Positions 50,606-62,700 of a DNA stretch of 64,000 nucleotides are shown here, in pieces (within the stretch, counting starts at the first letter, position 1; each line of letters opens with the position of its first letter). The translations under genes and the position numbers were made by a program. This stretch comes from Wocania_A sp965224845 (lineage in GTDB: Bacteria > Bacteroidota > Bacteroidia > Flavobacteriales > Flavobacteriaceae). The notes under the pieces were generated by a model, which saw nothing but the letters and a program-made list of their open reading frames with translations, ran no database searches and had not been told where the DNA came from. The DNA lies in contig CBDDAJ010000012.1 in NCBI GenBank assembly GCA_965224845.1, positions 1 through 64,000 on the forward strand, in the 5' to 3' direction.

Positions 50606-53600
50606 TTATGAGTTGAAGGCTTTTTTATAACTTGAAGGAGTTACCTTATATTTTTTCTTAAAGCATGTGCTGAAGTATTTTGAATTTGAAAACCCTGTCA
50701 TATCACTAATTTCATTAATAGAGTAATCGCTATCTAATATTAGCTGTGAAGCTCTTGCTAATTTTACTGATTTTATAAACTCGTTAATGTTTTGACCAGT
50801 TAAAGCCATAATTTTTCTATACAAAACAGAGTGACTCATTCCAATATTAGAAGCCATTAGTGATACAGAAAATTTGGGGTCTGACATATTCTCTTCAATA
50901 ATCTTCATTACTTTTTCTATAAACAATTCATCAACATTATTTATTGCAACATCCTTAGGCTTTAACAATATTTCCTTCCTAAATATATCTCTCAAAATAC
51001 GTCTGTTTTCTATCAAATTCATAACTCTAACATTTAAAACATCAATATTGAAAGGCTTTGTAATGTAATCATCGGCACCATATTCAAAGCCTTCCATTTT
51101 AAGGGCATGTGCGCCTCTAGCAGTTAAGAGTATTATAGGAATATGAGACGTTCTGCTGTCAAGCTTTATTTTTTTACATAATTCTAACCCGTTCATTTCA
51201 GGCATCATAATGTCAGATATAATTATATCTGGTATTATTTCGAAAGCTTTTTGACAACCTTCTATACCATTAGTAGTGGTTATAACCTTGTAATAATCCG
51301 AAAAGTTGTTCTTTATATGATCTCTAATTTCAAAATTATCTTCTACAACCAATAATATTGGCATATGTTTTTTAACACTCTTTGGAGTATCTGTTTCCAA
51401 AATAACTTCCTCATCAAGAATTTCTTCGGCTAAAGATATTTCTTGTGAAGCATTGACTATTTCATTAGTATTATAGAATGACTTAGTAATTGGGATTATA
51501 ACATTAAATATTGTGTATTGATTAGGTTCACTTTTAACCAAAATCTCTCCATAATGAATTTGAACTAGGTTTTTGGTAATAGCTAATCCAATTCCTGTTC
51601 CTGTAATTGATTTTGTGTTTTCGGTATTTACTTGATAAAAATCTTTAAAAATTTTTGAAATATCTTCAGGGGATAATCCATGGCCATTATCTTTAATTTT
51701 AATAATTAGTTTTTCATCTTTTTCGTCTAAATCGACATTAATATCTACTTTGCTATTTGTAAACTTAAAAGCGTTAGATAAAATATTATATAAAATTACC
51801 TCTAGCTTGTTTGCATCAAACCAACCTTGATCGCAACTATTAGAAACAGTTAGTTGAAAATGTATGTTTTTTTCTTGAGCGTATTGATAAAATGGAATAC
51901 AAAGTTCATCAAAAAATGCTTTAATATTTGTGACACTTACTTTTAATTTTACCATACCAGATTCCATTTTTCTAAAATCTAATATTTGCGTTACCAAACT
52001 TAAAAGCCTTTGACCATTCCTATTCATAGTCATTACTAAATTATTAGTTCGATTGTTTGTGCTTTTAATTTTTTTTAATTCTTGCAAAGGCCCAAGAATT
52101 AAAGTTAATGAAGTTCTTAATTCATGGGAAATGGTAGTGAAAAAATTTATTTTAGATTGATGTAACTCTTCGTCTTTTTCGTGCTTATACTTTTCTATAA
52201 CCAATGCGTTTTTTAATCGTATTCTATTTTTTACACTATAAAAAATGAAATAAATTAATGACATGAGTATTAAAATATATACCAAATAAGCAATATTTGT
52301 TTGCCACCAGACTGGAGTGATTAGAATTTGAATGTGTTTTTCAGAAAAATGCTTAGTATCAACACTATTCTCTTCAGTAGCTCTAACCTTAAAAGTATAG
52401 GACCCAGCAGATATGTTAGAATAGTTAGCAAAATGCTGCTCGGAAGGAGTAGTTATCCATCGATTATCTAAACCCTCTAATTTATATTCGTATCTTATAT
52501 TATGGGGAGCAGGGTAACCAGGTGTAGCAAATTCAAAAGTGAAATTATTTAAAAAATATGGGAGTTTAATATTTTTAGTAAACACGATGGATGAATCTAA
52601 AGGCGTATAAGATTCTATAGCTTCATTAGTCTCAATATCTTCATTAAACAATTTAAAATTTGTAAGCATAAGATTAATGGGGGCAGATTGTGTGTTTAAT
52701 AAACTTGGATAAAAAGCAATAAGCCCCTTTTTACTTCCAAAAAATAATTTACCATCCTTGGATTTTGCAATGGCTCCAGATTCAAAATCATTGGTTGGTA
52801 AGCCATCGTATGTATTATATATTAAAATTTTTTTACTTATTGGATTAAAAGTTGCGATCCCTTTATTTGTACTAAACCAAATGTTACTGGCATTATCCTG
52901 TATAATACCATAAATAGAATTACTTGGAAGTCCTTGATCAATATTTAACCTATTAAACTGTTTACCGAAAACATTGAGTTGGTATGCACCACCACCTTCG
53001 GTAGCAAGCCAAATATTTTTAAGAGCATCTTCAAAAATAGCTTTAATTGGATAGTTTATTTTTGTGTCATTATTGATTCCAGCTTCTGAAGGTTTTAAGA
53101 ATTTGTTGTTCTTAGTGTCAAAAACTTGAACTCCATTTTTTAAAGAGCCAATCCATAATTTACCTGTACTATCATAAAGTAAGCATAAGAGGTTATTTGA
53201 GATTAATCCATCTTCAATTTTATAATTAGTAAAAGCCTTAGAGGTTTTGTTGTATTTGTACAAACCTTCATTATAAGTCGCTATCCATATATTATTAAAA
53301 TCATCTTCAACTAAATCAAAAACTAAATTATTTATAGTATTAGAAATGTTAGCTTTATTAAATTCAGCTTCTTTAAATATATTGGAATTCTCTTCTTTAT
53401 AACCAATGATACTTCTATTAAAACCACCTATCCATATATTTTTATTCTTATCTTCAATAACATTCATGACAATATTTGAAGGAATAGATGTGTTGTTTTT
53501 TGGGTTTTCTTTAAAGTTAAAAAAGGAATCAGTATTTAAATCGAGCTTGTCTAATCCGCCACCACCTGTGCCAATCCATAACGTGTTATCAGACATAAAA

Positions 53601-54715
53601 AGAGAGGTTACAACATTAAAACTTAGACTGCTAGGTTCTTTTAAAATTGAAGTCTGATAAAGCTCAAAAGAAGAATGCTTCGTTTTGTTTACAGTACCAT
53701 CTCCCATTCCCATCCATAGAGAGGTATTGTTGTCTATAAATAAACAATAAGACACATTATTTGTAATACTATATTTATTAAAAGCATCATTTTTATAAAC
53801 TTGTACTTCATTGGTCTTTGTATTCAAAAGGTTTAACCCTCCATAAGAAGTAATCCATATTTCACCAGGGTTTCCTTCTTTAATATCAGTTATTTCATTT
53901 GAGTTTATAGAAGACTTGCCATCTTCTTTTTTAAAATGCTCAAAAGTTTTGCTATGAATGTTAAACTTGTAAACACCATTACCTTCGGTACCAATCCATA
54001 AATTGTTATAAGAATCGAAACAAATACGCTGCCCTGTTCTTGTACTGTGATAATCTGCATCATTATATTTATAATGACTAAACTTTTGTGTGTTGATATT
54101 AAAACAATCCAAAATTCCAGCATTAGTTGTAATCCATACATGCTCTTGCTCTATAGCTATAGAAAAAATATTATCATTGCTTATTGTATTAGAATTATGA
54201 ATGCTTTGGTTAAATTTTTTATGAATACCCGTGCTTTTGTTTAAAGTGTATAACCCTTCACCAAAAGTACCAACCCAAAGCGTATGATGCTGGTCTTCTG
54301 CTATACTTGTAATATGATTTGTAGAGTATATAGAATTATTTTTTTCGTTTTTATAATTAGAAAATGAATCATTAAATGGGTTGTATTTGTTTAAGCCACC
54401 TTGCATAGTACCTACCCATAAAAAACCATCGGGATCTTCAAATAAACAGGTAATGTTATTATTACTTAAAGAATATGTATCATTTTTATTTGAAGTAAAT
54501 GCTTTAAACTTATAACCATCATATCTATAGAGTCCGTGAGTTCCACCAAACCACATAAATCCATTTTTATCTTTTAAAATACAATTTACAGAAGCCAAAC
54601 CATCTTCAATAAGAAACTCTTCAAATAGTAATTTATCGTTTTGAGAAAGCAAAACCATTGGAAGTAGAAGTAAAATCTGCAACAAATTATTTAATAGAAT
54701 ATGTTTGTTAACCAC
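50606..54715 (-). CDS. Hybrid two-component system sensor/AraC regulator
   Basis: A 1369-residue one-protein signalling system. A signal peptide is followed by about 14 two-component propeller repeats (GLWVGT-like blocks), a Y_Y_Y domain, one membrane helix near 805-828, and a histidine kinase with H864 in SHELRTS plus N and G boxes. Next is a receiver with Asp1168 (IISDIMMPEMNG), then an AraC-type DNA-binding domain (SINEISDMTGFSNSKYFSTCFKKKY). No ATG fits; GTG at 54715 gives a good signal peptide. It is divergent from SusC and probably senses a glycan breakdown product to switch that locus on. Confidence 0.95.
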   Translation of the reverse strand: MVNKHILLNNLLQILLLLPMVLLSQNDKLLFEEFLIEDGLASVNCILKDKNGFMWFGGTHGLYRYDGYKFKAFTSNKNDTYSLSNNNITCLFEDPDGFLWVGTMQGGLNKYNPFNDSFSNYKNEKNNSIYSTNHITSIAEDQHHTLWVGTFGEGLYTLNKSTGIHKKFNQSIHNSNTISNDNIFSIAIEQEHVWITTNAGILDCFNINTQKFSHYKYNDADYHSTRTGQRICFDSYNNLWIGTEGNGVYKFNIHSKTFEHFKKEDGKSSINSNEITDIKEGNPGEIWITSYGGLNLLNTKTNEVQVYKNDAFNKYSITNNVSYCLFIDNNTSLWMGMGDGTVNKTKHSSFELYQTSILKEPSSLSFNVVTSLFMSDNTLWIGTGGGGLDKLDLNTDSFFNFKENPKNNTSIPSNIVMNVIEDKNKNIWIGGFNRSIIGYKEENSNIFKEAEFNKANISNTINNLVFDLVEDDFNNIWIATYNEGLYKYNKTSKAFTNYKIEDGLISNNLLCLLYDSTGKLWIGSLKNGVQVFDTKNNKFLKPSEAGINNDTKINYPIKAIFEDALKNIWLATEGGGAYQLNVFGKQFNRLNIDQGLPSNSIYGIIQDNASNIWFSTNKGIATFNPISKKILIYNTYDGLPTNDFESGAIAKSKDGKLFFGSKKGLIAFYPSLLNTQSAPINLMLTNFKLFNEDIETNEAIESYTPLDSSIVFTKNIKLPYFLNNFTFEFATPGYPAPHNIRYEYKLEGLDNRWITTPSEQHFANYSNISAGSYTFKVRATEENSVDTKHFSEKHIQILITPVWWQTNIAYLVYILILMSLIYFIFYSVKNRIRLKNALVIEKYKHEKDEELHQSKINFFTTISHELRTSLTLILGPLQELKKIKSTNNRTNNLVMTMNRNGQRLLSLVTQILDFRKMESGMVKLKVSVTNIKAFFDELCIPFYQYAQEKNIHFQLTVSNSCDQGWFDANKLEVILYNILSNAFKFTNSKVDINVDLDEKDEKLIIKIKDNGHGLSPEDISKIFKDFYQVNTENTKSITGTGIGLAITKNLVQIHYGEILVKSEPNQYTIFNVIIPITKSFYNTNEIVNASQEISLAEEILDEEVILETDTPKSVKKHMPILLVVEDNFEIRDHIKNNFSDYYKVITTTNGIEGCQKAFEIIPDIIISDIMMPEMNGLELCKKIKLDSRTSHIPIILLTARGAHALKMEGFEYGADDYITKPFNIDVLNVRVMNLIENRRILRDIFRKEILLKPKDVAINNVDELFIEKVMKIIEENMSDPKFSVSLMASNIGMSHSVLYRKIMALTGQNINEFIKSVKLARASQLILDSDYSINEISDMTGFSNSKYFSTCFKKKYKVTPSSYKKAFNS

Positions 54716-54819
54716 TTAATATAAATACTTTTAGGATGAATAAGTATATAAATATAAGAGTAATTCAGTTAAAAAAAGGATATGTTTTATTATGAGATTT
54801 AAATTTGAATGATAATGAA

Positions 54820-54848
54820 ACCATTAAGATTAAATATTGAACCATTAA
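54820..54848. promoter_or_regulatory. Direct repeat upstream of susC, candidate AraC-domain site
   Basis: ACCATTAA at 54820-54827 and 54841-54848, 21 bases apart, each in a wider related context (A-ACCATTAA-n2-TTAA). It lies 57-85 bases upstream of the SusC start, suitable for the divergent hybrid regulator. Confidence 0.5.
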
Positions 54849-54904
54849 CTTTAATGTGAGATATAATTTTACAAAATAAACTAATCTCAAAAAATTTTAT
54901 GTAA

Positions 54905-57900
54905 ATGAAAAAAGGATATTTTAAAATAAACTTTGTTGTTGTTTTATTGCTTTTCGCAACAAGTTTGTTTGCTCAAAAACAAATTACTGGAAAAGTTACA
55001 GCTAATAATAATGAACCTTTACCTGGTGTCTCAATTTTAGTTAAAGGAACAACTAATGGTGTATCTTCAGACTTTGATGGTGATTATACTATTTCTAATA
55101 TAACTAATAGTTCGGTTTTAGTGTTTTCATATTTAGGGTATATAACTAAAGAGGTTACGGTAGGTAATCAATTAACTATTAATATATCACTACAAGAAGA
55201 TATTACTCAATTAGACGATGTTGTAGTAGTAGGTTACGGAACCAAAAAAAAAGTAGAAGTTATAAGTTCTGTGGCTCAAGTATCAGGAGATGTAGTAAAG
55301 AAAAATCAATCTGCTAATTTTACTACTTCGTTAGCAGGAAGGTTGCCAGGTTTAGTTATTAATCAAACTACAGCAGAGCCTGGGCGTGAGAATGTTAATA
55401 TTTTAATTCGAGGAAGGGGAACGTTTAGAGATAATACTGTTCTGGTTGTTATAGATGGAATCCCAGGGCGTGATGGCTTAGATAGATTAGATCCTCAAGA
55501 TATAGAAAGCGTATCAGTATTAAAAGATGCATCAGCTTCAATTTATGGAGCTAGAGCTGCGAATGGGGTTATTTTAATAACAACTAAACGTGGTAAAGTA
55601 GGAAAACCTCAATTTAGTTTTACTTCTAATTATAGTATTACTGCGCCAACACGTTTTGTGGAAAATGCTAGTGCTTATCATTATGCTAGACAAATAAATG
55701 AGGTACAATCGCGAACTGGTGCTACACCAATTTATAGTGCTAGTGATTTAGCAAACTTTCAAAGCTCAAATTTTACAACCACAGATTGGTGGCGTGAAGT
55801 GTACGATAGACAATCTGCTCAAAAAAGATATAATTTATCATTAAGAGGAGGATCAGAAAAAACGCGTTATTTTTTGTCTTTAGGAACCACACAGCAAGAA
55901 GGGGTTATAAAAACTGATAAAAGTACTGATGTTTCACAATATAACTTTAGATCTAATATAGACGTTAAAGCTACCGATAGAATAGATGTGGCTTTTAATT
56001 TGGCAGGCAGATTAGAAGAACGTCAATGGTATGGAGCATCATCTTTTGATGTGCTTCAAAATACGGCCAAAGCAAACCCACTAGACCCTGTATACAGAGA
56101 TGGTAAATTATTTGCAGGAATTGGTAGATTTAATCCATTAGCATTTGTACAGCAGGAAGGAGGCTATAACAGACAAAACAACACACTTTTTAATGGGACT
56201 TTAAGTGTGAAATATAAAATACCAAAAGTAGAAGGGTTAAGTGTTAGTGCACAAGGGTCTGTAGATTTTACACAAAACTTCCATAAAAATTATTTGCGCC
56301 CATTAACCCAATATGTTGAAGACCCTACTGATAATACTAAACTGATAGAGCAAAAAATAGGATCGCCGGTATTTAAGGTAGAAGAAGCATATTGGAGGCA
56401 AAGGTTACTTACTTTTACTTCTAGAATTGAGTATGCTAATACTTTTAAGAATCATAGCGTTTCTGCTTTTGTTGGTTACGAAGAGAGCAGAACCAAAAAT
56501 AATTTTAGTAATTTATCAAGACAAGATGGTTTGTTAGAACTAACCGACCAATTATCTTCTGGAGATACTGAAAATCAGACAACATCTGGGGGAGAAGGCA
56601 TAACTGCAAGGCAAAGTTATTTAGGTAGATTAAGCTATGATTTTTCTAAAAAATACTTTACAGAGTTTTCATTTAGATATGATGGTAGTTTTAATTTTGC
56701 CAAAGACAAACGCTTCGGTTTTTTTCCAACAGTCTCGGTAGGTTGGAGAGTATCTGAAGAAAGCTTTCTTAAAAATAGTCAAATTGTATCTAATTTAAAA
56801 TTAAAAGGAACTTGGGGGCAAGTAGGAAATGATAGAGTTCCAGCATTTCAGTTTTTAAATCGTTTTGGGTCTAACGGTACTTTTCCAATTGGAGGAGGAA
56901 ATGTACCTGTAATTACCACAATAGGTCCAGATGGAAACCCTAACATCACGTGGGAAACTGCAGAATCTTTAAACTTAGGTGTTGAAGCAGGGTTTTTTAA
57001 AAACAAACTTACTTTAGAGGTTAATGTGTTTAAAGAAGATAGAAAAGATATATTAACACCTCGTAACGCAACGGTTCCTAATTTTACTGGAATTACATTA
57101 CCAGATGAAAATTTGGGGATAACAAAAAACAAAGGATTTGAAGCAGTGTTAGGTTATAGAACTCAAATAGGAAAAGTAAATTTTAATATTGAAGCTAATG
57201 TTGCATACTCTAAAAATAAATTAGTATTTCAAGATGCAGTAGAACCAGCAGAAGCGTATCAAAATTTAGAAGGACGTCCTATTGGAACGCGTCTAATATA
57301 TGATGCCATAGGAATTTATAGGACCCAAGCCGATTTAGATAATAACCCTGGGTTACCAGGAGCTGGTTTAGGAGACTTAATTTATGCAGACACGAATGAG
57401 GATGGAACTATAGATGCTAATGATAGAATAGCTTTCGAAAAGACAACCATTCCGGAAATGCAATTTGGTTTAAACTTAGGTGCACAATATAAAGGGTTTG
57501 ATTTAAGCCTTCTACTGCAAGGACAAACTAATGTGAATATTGAAACAAGAGCCATTTTTAGTGGAGCTTCCAACTCTCAGAATGCTCCTGCATATTTTTT
57601 AAATAATGCATATACTACATTAACTCCAAATGCACCATTACCAAGAATTGGTGATACACAATCGCAATTAAATGGTTACGACGGTGCTGCTAATGCTTCA
57701 ACATTTTGGCAACGCGATGCTTCTTTTATTAGGCTTAAAAATGTAGAACTAGCATATAATCTACCACCAGATGTGATGTCTAAAATAGGTGTTAATAGTT
57801 TAAGAATTTATATAAGCGGTACCAATTTAATAACTTTAGATAAACTCAAAAAAGATGGGTTGGCTGACCCTGAACAAGTAAGTGAATTGGGATGGGCAAT

Positions 57901-57946
57901 TCCACATCAAAAGCTATTTAATCTTGGGCTAAATGTAACTTTTTAA
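54905..57946 (+). CDS. SusC-like TonB-dependent outer-membrane transporter
   Basis: A 1013-residue importer of oligosaccharides. Signal peptide ends LFAQ; a carboxypeptidase-regulatory-like domain follows (QITGKVTANNNEPLPGVSILVKGT, then FSYLGYITKEV). The plug starts near LDDVVVVGYGTKK and includes NVNILIRGRGTF and SVLKDASASIYGARAANGVILITTKRG. The beta-barrel ends in an aromatic residue (LGLNVTF). It starts the locus and is followed 8 bases later by SusD. Confidence 0.97.
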   Translation: MKKGYFKINFVVVLLLFATSLFAQKQITGKVTANNNEPLPGVSILVKGTTNGVSSDFDGDYTISNITNSSVLVFSYLGYITKEVTVGNQLTINISLQEDITQLDDVVVVGYGTKKKVEVISSVAQVSGDVVKKNQSANFTTSLAGRLPGLVINQTTAEPGRENVNILIRGRGTFRDNTVLVVIDGIPGRDGLDRLDPQDIESVSVLKDASASIYGARAANGVILITTKRGKVGKPQFSFTSNYSITAPTRFVENASAYHYARQINEVQSRTGATPIYSASDLANFQSSNFTTTDWWREVYDRQSAQKRYNLSLRGGSEKTRYFLSLGTTQQEGVIKTDKSTDVSQYNFRSNIDVKATDRIDVAFNLAGRLEERQWYGASSFDVLQNTAKANPLDPVYRDGKLFAGIGRFNPLAFVQQEGGYNRQNNTLFNGTLSVKYKIPKVEGLSVSAQGSVDFTQNFHKNYLRPLTQYVEDPTDNTKLIEQKIGSPVFKVEEAYWRQRLLTFTSRIEYANTFKNHSVSAFVGYEESRTKNNFSNLSRQDGLLELTDQLSSGDTENQTTSGGEGITARQSYLGRLSYDFSKKYFTEFSFRYDGSFNFAKDKRFGFFPTVSVGWRVSEESFLKNSQIVSNLKLKGTWGQVGNDRVPAFQFLNRFGSNGTFPIGGGNVPVITTIGPDGNPNITWETAESLNLGVEAGFFKNKLTLEVNVFKEDRKDILTPRNATVPNFTGITLPDENLGITKNKGFEAVLGYRTQIGKVNFNIEANVAYSKNKLVFQDAVEPAEAYQNLEGRPIGTRLIYDAIGIYRTQADLDNNPGLPGAGLGDLIYADTNEDGTIDANDRIAFEKTTIPEMQFGLNLGAQYKGFDLSLLLQGQTNVNIETRAIFSGASNSQNAPAYFLNNAYTTLTPNAPLPRIGDTQSQLNGYDGAANASTFWQRDASFIRLKNVELAYNLPPDVMSKIGVNSLRIYISGTNLITLDKLKKDGLADPEQVSELGWAIPHQKLFNLGLNVTF

Positions 57947-57954
57947 AAAAAATA

Positions 57955-59649
57955 ATGATGAAAAACATAAAATTTAATATTAAAAAAACTATAGCATTAA
58001 GAACCATAATTGCTTTAACAATGGTTTCCGTTTTAATGTCTTGCAGTAATGATTTTTTAGATCAAAAGCCATTGGGTGATATTTCTGATATTGACGTATT
58101 CAATAACGATCAATTATTAGAATCTTATGTAAATGGTAATTACAGAGCATTTAAGTTCTTCCAGTTTGGTGCCTTTCATAAAGATGGTATTTCTGACGAC
58201 GCCGTTAATAATGCTTTTGTAGCATACAATCGTGGTTTAATTACTCCAGATTTCTATGGGGAAGAAGGTGGAGTTTTACAAGATGCTTGGAATCATAATT
58301 ATAAATCGATAAGGAATACCAATATCTTTTTTGACAGAATTGAAGACTCAAATGCATCGCCAGAATTAGTAAAACGACTTACCGGTGAGATGCGCTTTAT
58401 AAGAGCCTGGTGCTATTTTGATTTAATTAATTTGTTTGGTGATGTACCATTTAAAACAAGTTTATTTGAGTTAGGGCAAGAATCTTTCGATACACCAAGA
58501 ACATCTTACGATGAAATAGTAGCATTTATCAAAGCAGAAATGGATAAAGCCGTTTTAGAATTACCTCAAGAAAATACAGGTGGAACTTTTAATGGTAGAG
58601 CTACCCGTGGAGCTGCTGCTGCTTTAAGATCTAGGGCATTATTGTATGCAGCAAGCGAATTGCATAACCCGTCAAACAATATAAGTAAATGGGAAGCAGC
58701 AAGAGATGCAGCAAAAGCAGCTATTGACCTCGGAGATTATAATATCGATCCTAATTACAGCAATTTATTTAATAAGAATATTTCTAATGAAGTGATGTTT
58801 GCACGTAGTTTTACACAGGAAAATCCAGTATTAGATGGTTGGTTAGCTGCTTGGAACACGGGCATAGATCGCTATTATTTACCATCAGGATATTTTGGAG
58901 CTGTTGATACTAATTTTTTTAAACCATTGCAAAGTTTGGTTGATGCTTATGAAACTTTAGATGGCAGTCCTGTAGACCCTCAAAACCCTTGGGTAAATAG
59001 AGATCCACGTCTTGATATGACAATTATTCATCATGGTAGCGTGGTTGCAGGCAATACCATTGAATACCATGTTGATAAAAATGATCCATCTAATTCTGCT
59101 CTGGCTGGTCCGGCATCAGCTTTACGGGGTGGAACACAATCAAATTATAATGTGTTAAAGCAAACAGACCCTAATTTAATAGCGACGTTTGGGGCAGAGC
59201 CACATGAAAACCCATGGGTGTTTTTTAGACTTGCTGAAATGTATTTAAACTATGCAGAAGCTCTTATAGAATTAGGTGATGATGCAGGTGCTAAAGCAGC
59301 CATTCAGGTAGTAAGAAGTAGAGCTAATGTTAGTATGCCAGCATTTACAGAATCAGGAAATGATTTAAAAACACGTTATAGAAATGAAAGACGTGTAGAA
59401 CTTGCTTTTGAAAACCACCGTTGGTACGATATTATACGTTGGAAAATTGCTCCAACTGTTTTAGCTCTACCAGCTAAAGGAGTTAGGGTTTTAAAAGATA
59501 ATACAACAAACCCAGCAACCATTACTTATGATTATGATGATAATATTGTTGATGGTTTAAGGGTTTGGGACGATAAATTATATTATTTGCCAATACCAAG
59601 AAGTGAAGTTGAAGCAAGCCCTTCTATTACACAAAACCCTGGATATTAA
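57955..59649 (+). CDS. SusD/RagB-like surface glycan-binding lipoprotein
   Basis: A 564-residue lipoprotein (lipobox VLMSC) that caps the SusC barrel. It has the typical start NDFLDQKPLGDISD and the TPR-like helices (RFIRAWCYFDLINLFGDVPF, RATRGAAAALRSRALLYAA). The C-terminal RNERRVELAFENHRWYDIIRW and YYLPIPRSEVEASP are present. Start at one of two adjacent ATGs (57955 or 57958). Confidence 0.96.
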   Translation: MMKNIKFNIKKTIALRTIIALTMVSVLMSCSNDFLDQKPLGDISDIDVFNNDQLLESYVNGNYRAFKFFQFGAFHKDGISDDAVNNAFVAYNRGLITPDFYGEEGGVLQDAWNHNYKSIRNTNIFFDRIEDSNASPELVKRLTGEMRFIRAWCYFDLINLFGDVPFKTSLFELGQESFDTPRTSYDEIVAFIKAEMDKAVLELPQENTGGTFNGRATRGAAAALRSRALLYAASELHNPSNNISKWEAARDAAKAAIDLGDYNIDPNYSNLFNKNISNEVMFARSFTQENPVLDGWLAAWNTGIDRYYLPSGYFGAVDTNFFKPLQSLVDAYETLDGSPVDPQNPWVNRDPRLDMTIIHHGSVVAGNTIEYHVDKNDPSNSALAGPASALRGGTQSNYNVLKQTDPNLIATFGAEPHENPWVFFRLAEMYLNYAEALIELGDDAGAKAAIQVVRSRANVSMPAFTESGNDLKTRYRNERRVELAFENHRWYDIIRWKIAPTVLALPAKGVRVLKDNTTNPATITYDYDDNIVDGLRVWDDKLYYLPIPRSEVEASPSITQNPGY

Positions 59650-59690
59650 TGGTGAATACTTAATTAGTGCTTAATTTTTTAGTTTAGGAA

Positions 59691-59724
59691 AGAAAAGTAA
59701 TGTATTTATAAGCATTGCTTTTCT
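59691..59724 (+). promoter_or_regulatory. Intercistronic hairpin after susD
   Basis: AGAAAAGTAATG / CATTGCTTTTCT, 12 pairs with one G-T, loop of 10. No T run follows, so it may lower or stabilise parts of the susCD message rather than end it. Confidence 0.6.
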
Positions 59725-59753
59725 TGATATTAATTTAGTTCCATTTTAAAAGA

Positions 59754-62700
59754 ATGAAGTTATTTAGAATTTTCATATATGCTTTGCTTATAGCCTCTAT
59801 AAATGCTTGTATTAGTGAGAAAAATGATTTAAAAAATAAAAGGCGATTTATTTCTTTAAATCCAGAATCATCTGGTATTACGTTTGTAAATAAGCTAACT
59901 GAAAACGATTCAGTTAATTATTTTAATTACGGGTATATCTATATGGGAGGTGGTGTAGCTATAGGAGATGTAAATAATGATGGATTAGATGATATTTATT
60001 TTACTGGTAATATGGTAAATAATGCCTTATATCTTAATAAAGGAAACTTGCAGTTTGAAGATGTTTCTGAAGTTTCAAAAACCAAAGCAGATAACAGATG
60101 GGTTACAGGGGTAACAATGGTTGATATTAATGCAGATGGATGGTTAGATATTTATGTAAGTGTATCTGGGATTTGGACAACTACAAAAAATCTGCTTTAT
60201 ATTAATAAAGGATTAAATAAAGAAGGGATTCCTATATTTTTAGAACAAGCTGAAATTTATGGAATTGCAGATACAGGAAATAGTACTCAATCCACTTTTT
60301 TTGATTATGATAATGATGGTGATTTAGATTTGTATGTATTAAACTACCCTCCTACACCATTTCAATCATCATTATCTTATTATAAAAAAAAACTACAAAA
60401 GGCTACAAGTATAGAGTCTAATACTCTATATAGAAACAATGGAGATGGCACATTTACAGATGTTTCAAAACCTTCTGGGCTACATCAATTTAGCTTGTCG
60501 TTATCTGTAGCTGTTGGAGATTATAATAATGATGGATGGCAAGATATGTATGTGTCTAACGACTTTGAAAGCTTAGATAATTTTTATTTAAACAATGGAG
60601 ATGGCACATTTACAGATCAACTTATAAAAGCTACAAATCAAGTATCTTTTTATGGTATGGGTACTGATGTGGCCGATATAAATAATGATGGATTGCTAGA
60701 TATGATACAGCTAGACATGACACCAAAAGATAACAGGCGCTCGAAAGCTAACATGCAAAGTATGAATATAGAAAAGTTTGAAAATATGACTGAAGATGTT
60801 TTTTTCTATCAATACATGCAAAATAGTTTACAGCTTAATAGAGGTATAGATGAAAATGGAATACCACACTTTAGTAACCTATCTCAATTAAGTGGTGTTG
60901 CATTTACAGATTGGAGTTGGGCTTCTCTATTAGCCGATTTTGATAATGATGGTTTTAAAGATTTGTTTGTAACAAATGGTTCCAGAAGAGAAATTAACAA
61001 CAAAGATTTTTTTAACAAATTAAAAAAAGAGCACGGGCATAAAAAGAAAGAAGAAATGGATTTGTTAAAATATATTGAACAAATGCCTTCAGAAAAAATA
61101 GAAAACTATGTCTTTAAGAATAATGGAGATATCACATTCATTGATGTAAGTAAAGCATGGGGGTTAAATTATAAAGGATTTTCTAATGGTACTGCTTATG
61201 CCGATTTAGACAATGATGGTGATTTAGATTTAGTTGTTAATAATTTTGATGAGCCAAGTATAGTATATAAAAATACAACTTCAGATAATAAAGCACCAAA
61301 CTATGTGCAATTCAAATTTAAAGGGAACTCTAAAAACCCTTTGGGCATAGGAACAAAAGTTACAATATTCCATAAAGAAAACAGACAATATCAAGAATTG
61401 ATGTTAGCAAGGGGGTTTCAATCTTCTGTAACACCTAAGTTGCATTTTGGTTTAGGAAATGATACAAAAATTGATAGTGTATTAGTGGTTTGGCAGAATG
61501 GAAAACAACAAAAATTAAAGAATGTATCGGCAAATAGATTATTAAATATAGATTATAAAAAATCTACTATGCATGAATTAATAGAGCTAGAAAAGTCTAC
61601 TATATTTAATGATATTACAGAAAAGGTAAATGTGGATTATTTACATCAAGAAAATCGTTTTGATGATTACTACTATCAAGTATTGCTACCTCACAAGATG
61701 TCACAGTTTGGACCAGCTTTGGCAACAGGAGATATTAATAATGATGGCTTAGATGATTTTTATATAGGAGGAGCTTCAGGTAAATTAGGAGCTATATATA
61801 AACAAGATATAAATGGAACGTTTTCTAAATTGAAAACTCATGATAGCTGGGAGGCAGATAAAATAAAAGAAGATACTAATGCTGCTTTTTTTGATGCAAA
61901 TAATGATGGATACTTAGATTTATATGTAGTTAGTGGAGGTAATGAGTTTTATAAAAACTCAAAACCATACCAAGACCGTTTATACATAAATGATAGGCGT
62001 GGAGGTTTTATTAAAAACGAAAAAGCTTTACCTCAAATATTTTCGAGTGGATCAAAAGTAGTCCCTGCAGATTATGACGATGATGGTGATATGGATTTGC
62101 TCATTGCAGGGAGGCATTTACCTAGAAATTATCCCGAACCAGTTACTAGCTTTATTTTAAGAAATGATAGTAATCAATCTAATATTGTTTTTACAGATGT
62201 AACTCACCAAATAGCTCCAGGTTTAATAAATATAGGAATGGTTACTGATGCTGTTTGGACAGATTATAATAACGATAACGCATTAGATATAGTACTTGTT
62301 GGAGAGTGGATGCCATTAACTTTTTTTACCAATAAAAAAGGACAATTTATAAATGAAACCAAAACCTATGGCATCGACAAATCAACCGGATGGTGGTCTA
62401 GTATCATTGCAGATGATTTTGATAAAGATGGCGATATAGATTTTGTAGCAGGTAATTTAGGGTTAAACTATAAATATAAAGCCTCTACAGAAGCATCATT
62501 TGATATTTATGCAGATGATTTTGATAATAATAAAAGCTTAGATATAGTTCTAGGGTATTATAATGATGGTGAACAATTTCCTGTTCGTGGCAGACAATGT
62601 TCATCGCAGCAAATACCAGCCATAGAAGTTAAGTTTAAAGATTACAATTCATTTGCGGAAGCAAACCTTGCCGATGTTTATTCAACACAAAGTTTGAAGG